From Alviniconcha marisindica (lineage: Eukaryota > Mollusca > Gastropoda > Provannidae): 64,000 bases of DNA. The stretch spans positions 25,001 through 89,000 of the forward strand of contig JABMCL010001864.1 in the NCBI GenBank assembly GCA_018857735.1. Direction: 5' to 3'. A model generated the notes under the pieces. That model was not told the DNA's origin and searched no databases. It was given only the letters and a program-made list of their open reading frames with translations. A program made the position numbers and the translations under genes. Below, piece after piece: positions 43,444 to 55,700 of the stretch (position 1 is the first letter of the stretch; each line of letters opens with the position of its first letter).

Positions 43444-46400
43444 CTGAAAGACAAAAAAACATCACAAGTATGTGTAATGTGAAGGACAAGAAACGGGAAC
43501 CTACACACATCCATTTTAATCTGGAGCAACGTTGACATCTACCACAATGTTTGTACTCAGTGGCCAGATGTACCACCGATTTGGTATCAGATTATTCTGA
43601 ATATGCTTACACAAACTGTTCAAGAACAGTTCAAAGATCAGCAGAGGGCATTTAAGTAAATTCCCCCTCCCTCCCACCCATCTGCCACACAGAGTCTTTG
43701 ATAAACATGAGTTTGTCTTGTACACTAATATATAATGCAAGTGTACTTGTAACTGAAGTATTATCCCCCCCCCCCCCCCCCCCCCACACACACACACATG
43801 CACACACACTTCCCCTCCAAACAAATAAAAGACACTCCAACATCATGCATACCATAGCCCTTGTGTCTGCCTGTCCTGTACGCTGTACCAGTCCCCACAG
43901 ATTAGTTGCCAGTGTACACATGGCAGTGTTGGAAATATCACTGTGTGCGACGACTGTTGTTAGCAGCTCAAGTGCAAGTCCTGTCTTGCGTTTTTCCATC
44001 TGTGCATCAGAGAATTGAAGAGACTAGTAAGAACACAGGTCTAACTAAAAAAGAAATGCCTGAAAGGAGTCATCGCCCATTTCAGCTCTACTCTGAAACA
44101 TAATAACTTAATATCCAGTCAGCCATAGATGACGATGGGTAGATTATTTGAACTTAATGCCCAGACAGTCAACTGTGACACCATCTGTCTGGGTTCTATC
44201 AGGGCCAAACACAATGTGGATTACAAGAAGCTATATTAAAATCAATATTACACAACTTTGAAAAGCAAAAACAAACATCTCCAAGTAGTCAAACCTAAGC
44301 TTAACTGTGCATTTTGGAAGCTATTGGGGCTGAAAAGAAACCCATCAAACCACACGTGGAATTTTCATTCAGTGTTCATGACACACGCCTCTTTATTTTT
44401 CAGGAGGATTGAGAAAGGTCAAGTCAAATGAACCAGGGAGGCACAAATCAGAATGGCACACTTCCTGGCAGCAGGCAAAGCATGCAACACCATATTCTAA
44501 TCTACTCTAGGCTTAAAAGAAACCAAATAGCTCAGGAATCTCACCAGGGAGGACCTTAATTTTTGCATCTGCAGCACCCAACCATAAGTAAATATGGCGC
44601 TTAATGTCGACAAAAAACACAAGGCTTACTAGGGATGGGGAGAAGGGGGTGTGGAGGTGGGGAAAGAGGGAGATTATATACCTATTACCAGAATGACTTC
44701 TGCATTAAGATGGGCAGCAATGCGAGCCACTTTAATGTTTCATTAATTGTGAGGGACAAAGTCACAGGACAGTGTCCACAGACCACAACTTTTGAAGAGA
44801 AAGGAGAGGCAAAGCAGATTCAAACCGGGGTCCCTCTGCTTACCAGCCTAATGCCTTGCTGCTAGGCCAAACCAGCTCACATCCAACCATAAACTGTGAA
44901 GAACTTGCATACAACCCACTGATCCTATGTCATTACTTGTGAGAAATGGAAGGAGGCTGAAGCAGCATCCTTTGGACAACAAAAGGTACTCACCTCAGGG
45001 GCTGACAATGTCTTCAAATGGGCAAGAATCTGTGTGATCAATGTGTCTGCTACACCCTTCACTTCTGCCAGAAACTTGGGATCACCTCCATACAGGGCGT
45101 CGTTGGAATCCACTAAATGAATAGTCGAAAATGGTATTTTAATTTTTAATTAAAAAAATGAAGTTTTAAGTGCACTCCTACTTTGATAACTTGATCAGTT
45201 GCCAGAGAAAGTTAGTCTTACTGGGGAAATTATCTGGGCTTTCCACAAATAAAATTAAACAACTCACAATGTACAAAATATGTAAGTGTAATGTGGCAAA
45301 TGTGGTCACTACAAGAACAGCAAATGCTCAGGTTTACCACAGAAACAGAAAATACAAATCACAATTTATTTTTCAAATTATGTTTCATTTAAATTTAAAA
45401 AAAAGAAAAAAAGTCAGTTATTCCCTTAAATGGACACTAAATTCATGAAAGTCATCATGTGCATGACCATGTTCATACATCACAAGTTAGAAAACTTAAA
45501 TTCAGCTGCGAAAGGTATTCTCCACAGGACAACTCTGTTTCGTGTTTCTGACATTGATGTGACCTCAAAAATCAATCATGGTCCTCAAAACTGGTCCAAA
45601 AGTGTAAAACTCAGTGGCAAGCATAAAAAAAGATTGAAAGATCTCACTGAAATAGTTTCTGAGACAAACTCAACTAATGAAATTCTTGCAAAGTTGGGAA
45701 CACATCCATATGCCCCTTAAACCACTATGCGCCATTAAAAACAAAGCAACACACACACACACGCACACACACGCACACACACACGCACACGCACACTCAC
45801 ACACAACAACAACAACAACACATTGTGTGCATGACCCTAACCTTGAACTTTGCCACTCATTCAAAGTCTGAACTTGACTGGGCAAGAACTTCCTGAAGAA
45901 ATACCATTGTAGCTCTACCTTTCCACTATGTATTCAGATCCTGGCCATCAAAACTGGTATGGAAATATGTTCAGTGGAGATTACCATCATGCAAACTTCC
46001 AAGATCAAGACTCCAGGATAAAGCCAACATTTCAAGTTTTTGCTCTGGACAAAAAGCTGACATCACATGATTTTTCATACAAGTCAATAACCACATTCTA
46101 TCCACCAGTGCATGCATTCAAAGACTCTGACAGAAAGCACGCTCAAAGACCTTGTGACAGGGGGCAAAACTCCTTCACCTAAATCTACATGGTAGGGGTA
46201 GTCTTCCTGGCTGTAGGCAGACAGTGCTGCCAGCACTCTGGTGTAGGCTATGACCCGAGCGTCGGAGTTGGTGTCCCAGGTGTAGTCTTGCAGCACATTC
46301 AGCAGTCCCCGTAGAAGGTACAGCACACCTGCCTCTGGGCTATCCTGCAGGTGAAATAAAAGCAAGTTAGATTTTAACGTCCTGTCAACTGCACAGGGTC

Positions 46401-49400
46401 ACCTCAGTTAGCAAGTTAGTCATTGGATTTTAACATCCTGTCAACCACACAGGGTCACCTCAGTTAGTAAGTTAGTCATTGGATTTAAGTTAGTCATTGG
46501 ATTTTAACGTCCTGTCAACCGCACAGGGTCACCTCAGTTAGCAAGTTAGTCATTGGATTTTAACGTCCCGTCAACCGCACAGGGTCACCTCAGTGAGCAA
46601 GTTAGTCATTGGATTTTAACGTCCTGTCAACCGCACAGGGTCACCTCAGTGAGCAAGTTAGTCATTGGATTTTAACGTCCTGTCAACCGCACAGGGTCAC
46701 CTCAGTTAGCAAGTTAGTCATTGGATTTTAACGTCCTGTCAACCGCACTGGGTAACCTCAGTTAGCAAGTTAGTCATTGGATTTTAACGTCCTGTCAACC
46801 GCACAGGGTCACCTCAGTTAGCAAGTTAGTCATTGGATTTTAACATCCTGTCAACCGCACAGGGTCACCTCAGTTAGCAAGTTAGTCATTGGATTTTAAC
46901 GTCCTGTCAACCGCACAGGGTCACCTCAGTTAGCAAGTTAGTCATTGGATTTTAACATCCTGTCAACTGCACAGGGTCACCTCAGTTAGCAAGTTAGTCA
47001 CTGGATTTTAACATCCTGTCAACCGCACAGGGTCACCTCAGTTGGTAAGTTAGTCACTGGATTTTAACATCCTGTCAACCGCACAGGGTCACCTCAGTTA
47101 GTAAGTCCGTCACTGGATTTTAACATCCTGTCAACCACACAAGGTCACCTCAGTTAGTAAGTCCGTCACTGGATTTTAACATCCTGTCAACCACACAAGG
47201 TCACCTCAGTTAGTAAGTTAGTCATTGGATTTTAACGTCCAGTCAACCACACAGGGTCACCTCAGTTAGTCACTGAATTTTAACATCCTGTGAACAGCAC
47301 AGGGTCACCTCAGTTAGTAAGTCCGTCACTAGATTTTAACATCCTGTCAATAGCACAGGGTCACCTCAGTTAGTTAGCTGGTCACTGGATCTTAACATCC
47401 TGTCAACAGCACAGGGTCACCTCAGTTAGTTAGCTGGTCGCTGGATCTTAACATCCTGTCAACAGCACAGGGTCACCTCAGTTAGTTAGCTGGTCACTGG
47501 ATCTTAACATCCTGTTAACAGCACAGGGTCACCTCAGGAAAATCAAAGTCTGTCATAAGTAAATGCACATTTCAGCAGTGACTTGCTAATAATGGGTTCG
47601 CCAACACCTAATATTCATCATATTCATGTTTGAAGACAACACTCACTTCCAAAACAGCTACTGCTCATTAATCATTTCCCAGAAATAGTGCATGATTTTA
47701 TATTTTTACATGTCCAACAGCACAACTTAAGGACTGTAAAATAATGCTTTGGTGCTTGGATGATTGATCGCACCACTGAACGTGTTTCAAGACAACTGTA
47801 TCAACGTGCTTTATTCATGTTCTTGCACTTTGCTTCTCACTGAAATTCAGCCAAACACATTTGCTTCTGCAAAGCACAAGTCACATCTAGGCACAGCGAT
47901 CAAGACAAGACAAGAAACCAAAGCAGAGTCTGTGCACATTGTCCTGCACATTCAAAATGACAAATCATAAGCTCACAGGAGTAACGAGAAGCGTTGAAAC
48001 GAAGTTGCAGATGAACTCCAGCAAAAAAGGCTCGGAGGACCGTACTTTCCCATCAGTAACCAGCGTTGTGGGAACATCGGGAATTTGAGAGATGGCTGCT
48101 TTGAAAAAGGCATCCGCTGCAACAAACAGTCACCTTTACACTAATGATTGAGAAGTCCCTGTTACGCTTGCACATTCTATATGTAAAAATGCCATCTGTA
48201 TTGAGCTATTCAGCTGCCTCCACCTAAACAGCTGTTGTTGAATGTCAAGTGTTTCAATAAAAAAAAATTTTTTTTTTTTTTTTTTACCGCTAAACATCTA
48301 AATAAAGAATCTGCATGTTGTTTTCCCAGCTGTACATTTCTCTTTTTCTTCAATGAAGATTAGATAACCAGATTATTTAGTGAGCACACTAAAGTGTCCC
48401 ATTCTTCGCTGGTGTCCCATCCCCACTGTTGGGTGAGATGGTAGGATGTGCAGAAATGTTTCTTTGTTTGTTCGCGTTCCTCAGCAAAAACCCTGAGGTT
48501 CATCCAGTGCTGGATGAGAAGGTAGCACATGCAACCATTTGCATTTTCCTACTGCTTGTGTGAAGAACGTAACCTAGACTAGAGTCTGGTCCTGTATTTC
48601 CCTACAGCTTGTGCGATTCCCCACTGCTTGTGTGATTCCCTACTGCTTGTGTGAAGAACTTAGACTGGAGTCCAGTCCTGCATTTCCCTACTGCTTATAT
48701 GAAGAACATAACATAGACTGGGGTCTGGTCCTGCATTTCCCTACTGCCTGTGTGAAGAACATACTGCTTGTGTGAAGAACATTAGACTAGAGTCCGGTCC
48801 TGCATTTCCCTACTGCTTGTGTGGAGAACATAATGTAGACTAGAGTCCGGTCCTGCATTTCCCTACTGCTTGTGTGAAGAACATAATGTAGACTAGAGTC
48901 TGGTCCTGCATTTCCCTACTGCTTGTGTGGAGAACATAATGTAGACCAGGGTCCAGTCCTGCATTTCCCTACTGCTTGTGTGAAGAACATACTGCTTGTG
49001 AGAAGATCATACTGTAGACTGGAGTCCAGTCCTGAAGAGATACTGCTTGTGTGAAGAATATAACCTAAACTGCGGTAGACCACATCAAGACAACACAATA
49101 AACCAAAGCAGATAATGCTATTTCAGTATTTGTAAGGCAGACTGGGGTCTGGTCCCAACCTTGCGAGAAGCACTGATTGAGGAGTGCCACCTGACCAGAC
49201 ACAAGGTAGAGCTGCAGCTGAGAGTACACAGTCTGCAGCGACGGGATGGTGATGAAACTGTAGGCAGCACATGCCTGCAACAGACATCACACAGTTAACA
49301 ACATCAATTCTCTCCCACCATGGAAATTAAAAGCTATTAAGCTTTCAAATGAGGCAGAGCTGAAGAAGAGAAAACACAGACTGCAGCAATGGGATGATCA

Positions 49401-49662
49401 TGAAACTGTAGGCAGCACATGCCTGCAAAAGATGTCACACAATTAACAACATCAAAGGAACTAGCCATCTCAGATTCATGCAAAAAAAAAAAAAAAAATC
49501 ATATGATTTGTTTTTTATTTTAGTCATGATTTGTTTGTTGCATTATTTAGTTTACATCTGCCAGCTAATTTTACTGAAAAATTAACAATAACATGAACAT
49601 TTAACTATATCAGTACTCATATGTGCATGCATGTATGCATGTGTGTGAATGTGTATGTGTGT

Positions 49663-49720
<58 letters not shown>

Positions 49721-52700
49721 AAACCCAAACAAAATGAAATTCAAATGTGACTATCCTGACATAATCAGTTTCACATAAATTTATTTAATATTATGTCTGC
49801 ATTTAACATTTGAGGACATGGAACTGGCATGGCAAAATCAGGATATGGCTCACACTTTTAACCTAAAAAAACAACATGTGTACTGAGAGTGCAAAGTAAA
49901 TACACTAAGCAAGGTAAAACATATATATATATATCTATAATCCAGATAATGTTATTTGTAAACATTATAGACTATGGTACTGCTCCAAATCACACAAAAA
50001 ACAATCAAACAGCTGAAACATAATACCTGCTGAGCTTCACTTACTCGGACAAAAGCTGCTGTTTTTCGGGAATGATGTCCTTTCACCACCTTTCTTGTTT
50101 CGATGGATAAAGCGTTCACACTCTGAAAATAAAAAATAAAATGACTATAGTATTTGAACCAATCAAAACTTCTCTGCTTTGTGGATTATCTTGCAGCTTA
50201 CGCCCAAAACAAGCATCTTATGACACAGGAAAACTAAAGCAGGAACCAGACCTTTCTTCAGTCAAAACAGAGCACAACAGTGCAGGCAGCCTTCTGTTAT
50301 AGAAATCTAGTGGCCTTCCTTCAAGAAAAAAACAGAGGACTTTCAGTACCTACAGATGCTGAACATGCTTGCAGAATTTATGTAAAATTTGGCTACGGCA
50401 GCAGTGCCCTGCCTTGCAGTGATAATAAATCTTAGAGATCAGGGAACAGAAGGAGAGAGAAAGACAATGCATGGGTGGATGTTGACCTGGATGAGGGTGA
50501 TGAGGACAGGGTCAAGATTGCTGAAAGAAGCCCGAGCCTCCACGTAGAAACTGAGCTGCTGCTCGAAGTCTCGACCGAAGGACACGCGGGAAATGAACCC
50601 ACACAGCAGATGGGCAATCACCCGCTTCTCATCTTCTAGGGTCAGCGCGCTGCCGCAGACACAAGTCAGTTTGTGATAATCATAATGAACACTGTTGCAG
50701 ACACAAGTCAGTTTGTGATAATCATAATGAACACTGTCGCAGACACAAGTCAGTTTGTGATAATCATAATAAACACTGCCGCAGACACAAGTCAGTTTGT
50801 GATAAATCATAATGAACACTGAGGCAGATGCAAGTCACTTTATAATAAAAAATAATAATGAACACTGAGACAGACACGTCAGTTTGTAATAAAATAAATA
50901 AATAATCATAAGCAAGTAAATTGGTGTTTTACGCCCAGTCAACCAGTGTAGTTATATCAGGGCAAATAATAATCAACACTGTGGCAGACTTAAGTCACTT
51001 TTAATGATCATAATGAACACTGAGGCAGGCATAGGTCACTCTGTAATAATCAAAATGAACGCTGAGGCAGACACCACTCACTTTGTAATAAAAATAATAA
51101 TGAATACTGAGGCAGATGCAAGTCATATTGTAGTAAAAATAATAATGAACACTGAAGCAGACACAAGTCACTTTGATAAAGCATGTGCTTTTCAAGATCA
51201 AACAAACCCAAATGAATGTGATAGCAACATATACAAGGATTGTTACAGACAAGGAGAAACTGACACACAGAAAGAGTCAGAGAGAGAAAGAGAAATAAAC
51301 AGACAGACAGACAGACACAGAAAACATCACTTAAAAATCAAAACATAGTACTTAGGTATAAAGTAAATGCATAAATTGTGCTCACTTGACAGAATCATGG
51401 ATGGTCTTGCAGAGAAACATCATGGCGTTTATGACCACAGGATCATTGACTGTCTCCACTTGATACCTGCGCATGTAATTCTCACATTTAAATCAAACAC
51501 AGAGAAAAGAAGAAGCGTATCAGTGTAAGACTTTTAATTCAAAACAGGTGAAGAATGTGATGCAGCACTACTTACTTGCCAAAGGACTCCAGCACATTTT
51601 TGCACACCTCTACTTTGATGGTGTCCCGCTGGAACATGTCTATAAATGGCAGAAATTTATCCTGAAACAAAGCAATTTACATGCAGTGAGAAAGTGTGGA
51701 CCAAATGGACCAAATGGCTATGCATATGACCCTTACATAATATGTAACTATGCAAATGCTGAAATGACTTGCAATCAAAATGTCAAAATGAAAGTGTGTG
51801 TCTTATCTTTGAACTCTCCATGACCTTGACTGTGTGTCAATGTTATCAGATCTGGTAATCCACCAATAAAGGTATAAATCTCCAAAAGTTCTAAAGATTT
51901 TGCTAAAATCATGCAACACAAAATGCTTACATTAAGCATTTGGTTGAATCTAGAAGTCTATCATCTCTTTTCAATAAATGCCTCAGTGATGAGAACAAAA
52001 AAGAGCAGTTATTCAGATAACTCGCACTAAAAGTGGGAGAAAAAATCCTCCATTTTTTTCAGACTCTCCTATGACCCTGAAAACGGTTTAAGGTCACCAA
52101 AATTAGCATGAACATGCATGGTAAAAGTTAAAATAAATCAACAGCAGCAAATTTTGATGGTAAACCCTTTTGTCAAGCAACAGACAGACAGGCAATACAC
52201 AAACAAAAATAATGAGAGGAATGAAATTCAGCCTACTTATACTTCAGTTGATCAAGGAGTTGTTTGTGAGGAGAATGCAATGGCTGATGTGTGTGAAACA
52301 GAAGTTAATCGGATTTCATTCTTTTAATCCTTTGTTTGTGTATTATGATCTGTTTGCTGATTGAAAAAGGGATTTACCCTGAAAATGTGCCGACTTACAT
52401 GTGTGTGGATTCTGCACTTCCTTCTCCTAATGCAGAAGCATGACAAAAGTCCCCTTCCTAGTCCCCTCCACCTGAACTAAACATACTAACAGTGCAAAGA
52501 GCTGATTTCATTCTAATCCTTCGTGTATTATCTGTTTGTTGACTGAAAAAAGGGTTTACCCTGAAGATTTCCCATGTTATACATGTGTGGATTCTGTGCT
52601 TCCTTCGCCTAATGCAGAAGCATTACAAAAGTCCCCTTCCTGATCCCCTCCACTGGGACTAAACACACTGACCAGCGCAAACAGCTGATTTCATTCTTCT

Positions 52701-55700
52701 ACTCCTTTGTGTATTATCTGTTTGTTGATTGAAAAAGGGGTTTACCCTGAAGATTTGCCACATTATACATGTGTGGATTCTGTACTCCCTTCTCCTAATG
52801 CAGAAGCATTACAAAAGTCCCCTTCCTGATCCCCTCCGCTGGGACTAAACATACTGACCAGTGCTAAGAGCTGATTTCATTCTTTTAATCCTCTGTTTGT
52901 GTATTATCTGTTTGTTGATTGAAAAAGGGGTTTACCCTGAAGTTTTGCCACGTTATACATGTATGGATTATGTACTGCCTTCTCCTAATGCAGGAGCACA
53001 AAAAAAGTCCACCTCCTGCTCCCTTCCACCTGAACTAAACAAACTGACCAGCGCAAAGAGTTGATTTCATTCTTTTAATCCTCTGTTTGTGTATTATCTG
53101 TTTGTTGATTGAAAAGGGGGTTTACCCTGAAGATTTGCCACGTTATACATGTGTGGATTCTGTACTTCCTTCTCCTAATGCAGAAGCATTACAAAAGTCC
53201 CCTTCCTGATCCCCTCCACTGGGACTAAACACACTGACCAGCGCAAACAGCTGATTTCATTCTTCTACTCCTTTGTGTATTATCTGTTTGTGGACTGAAA
53301 AAGGGGTTTACCCTGAAGATTTGCCACGTTATACATGTATGGATTCTGTACTTCCTTCTCCTAATGCAGAAGCACAAAAAAAGTCCACCTCCTGCTCCCT
53401 TCCACCTGAACTAAACATACTGACCAGCGCAAAGAGTTGATTTCATTCTTTTAATCCTCTGTTTGTGTATTATCTGTTTGTTGATTGAAAAGGGGGTTTA
53501 CCCTGAAAACTTCCCACGTTATACATGTGTGGATTCTGTACTGCCTTCTCCTAATGCAGAAGCATAGCAAAAGTCCCCTTCCTGATCCCCTCCGCCGGGA
53601 CTAAACATACTGACCAGCGCAAAGAGCTGTGAGAAGTCTCTGATGTGGGTGAGTATCTTGATGACCACTGACTGCAGGCGTGGGTAGTGGTCCTCAAAGG
53701 CACGGTCTGGCATCATGTGTTTAATGATGTCCGCAAGAATTTTGTTCACTTCACGCTTCTGTTTGTGATGGAAAACAACACAGAAAATATCATGACTAAT
53801 AAATGCATGAACCTTGTTCACTTCACACTAATGTTTGTGATGGAAAACAACACAGAAAATATCATGACTAATAAACACAAGAATCTTGTTCACTTCACAC
53901 TTCTGTTTGTGATGGAAATCAACACAGAAGATATCATGACTAATAAATATCACAGTACCTACAGATGTGGGTAAACGGTTTCACATGCTGCTTTATCATC
54001 CAGCACGGGGTGAACCACTGGGTTTTTAGCTGAGAAATGCTAATAAACAATCAAACATGACTAATAAATGCAGCTGCATTATACATACCTTTTCCTCCTT
54101 CTTTTCCCTTGTTTGTTTTTTGCTAATACTCCAACAAATATTAGTTTCTAAATGTTACAAAACAGCAGTGTTGGTGCTGTTGTGTCCAGTCACATCAAAT
54201 TGATGACTACATTCATGCAAGAATCAAACCTCCAAAACATGAACCGGGAGGAACATATCAAACCACCAAATCATAAGAGGCAATAACAAATTGACAGTAA
54301 TTTTGAAACGAAACTATATAGATACACAGGCCAAAACACACCACACACAAAGAAACAATGACTTCATTGACACTTACCCCAAAGTGTTTCAACACAAATT
54401 CAATCCACACTTCTGCACAGGAAATGTAGTCCTAAAAGAAGCAGAAAAAAAGAGAGAAAAAACACATGTTTAAATTCAGGTCACACCAGAGATCCGACTT
54501 GCTAGGAATGACATACCCTGTATCCTTTACTCTGTCCTAATTTAACAAAGCCCAAATTTTATACACAAGATCTCTAACCCTTGAAATAACAGGAGTCCAT
54601 AACTGAACAGTGTCAACACAACAAAAGAAAATCTCATAACTCAGAAAAATAACCGCAACACCCCCCTCCCCTCCTGTAATTTTTTTCTTTTCTTTTTTAC
54701 TAAAATGTTTGTGCAAAGATCTGACCAGATGACCAAAAAATTGCAACCTACTGCTGGATTCTTGAGCTTGATGACAGACTTCCACACCTCATTCAGAACA
54801 GCCAGTTTCTGTTCCTCTGGAGGGTCGGCCACAACCAGACAGCGACCCAGCGACTGCTGTAGCAGGTGCTGGTACACACAAGTTTTGGTTTCTTTAAGCA
54901 AACCTTTTCATCCAAAACTAAAGTACATGTAAATAAATACGATAAAAAAATTATATATAAAAAAAAGCCAGTCATCAATGCATGTTCCGCTAGCAGTATT
55001 CAATACAGGACAAAGTTTCTAAACATGTCTACAGCAATAATTAAACTTAGCCAGGTTGTCAGTTCATTATGAATTAAACGATCAATGCATTGCATTATGA
55101 TCAGATTTGCTAGCTGCAGGTAAAAACAAAATCGCTGACATTAGTCTGGTTACGTTAATAAGAAATGTAATTGATACATTAAAAAAATCAGAAAATACAA
55201 CTTTCATAGGTTATTCTAAGCTCTCCTGTGATCCTGAAATTGAAGTTCAGAAGATGTGTCAAGGTTATCAAAACTGGTATGAATGTGTAAGCTTCACAGT
55301 GGTTATTATCAAGCAGGATGTCAGAAATATCACTTACACAGCATCTAAAAGAACACCAAAATTAAGAAGGTTTTTGTCAAGAACACACATTAGTTATCTC
55401 AGTTAAATCCATGCCAGAGTCACAAAATGCATGTATGCATAATCTTTTCAACAGATGCAACAACCTTACCAAACATGACTTGACTAGATAAGAAATTGCC
55501 AAGTAAATATACCTTCAAGTTTAAACTTAGGTCAAGGTCGCTAAAATTGGCATAAATACATATGGAGGGTATCATCAAGTAAAGTTAACAAGAGCTCGCA
55601 TACAGTCTTTGAAAAAAGATCAAAAATGATTTTCTGGGCAATGGCACGTCAGACAGCTTCCAGATCAGGATATCCCACGCAGGTCAAAAATGAACAAAGT

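Noticed and set aside
44810..44880. tRNA gene on the - strand
   Set aside because: A/B boxes are present but there is no acceptor stem or anticodon arm; the downstream body and tail show a SINE.
46372..47540. CRISPR-like regular array
   Set aside because: Direct tandem repetition with no unique spacers, in an animal intron; it is a minisatellite.
50035..50044. Later donor (gtattatg) for VPS35L exon 50045-50122
   Set aside because: The donor gtaagt after [10 protein letters not shown] keeps the family junction FVR-ACAAYSF; the later site adds nine non-conserved residues.
53687..53974. 95-codon + strand frame with a 24-residue repeat
   Set aside because: Product of the 72-bp period on the strand opposite to VPS35L.
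54743..54751. Later donor (gttgca) for VPS35L exon 54752-54868
   Set aside because: It would leave one extra base and break the frame; donor gtaggt after KNPA keeps phase and matches the KNPxDYI junction.
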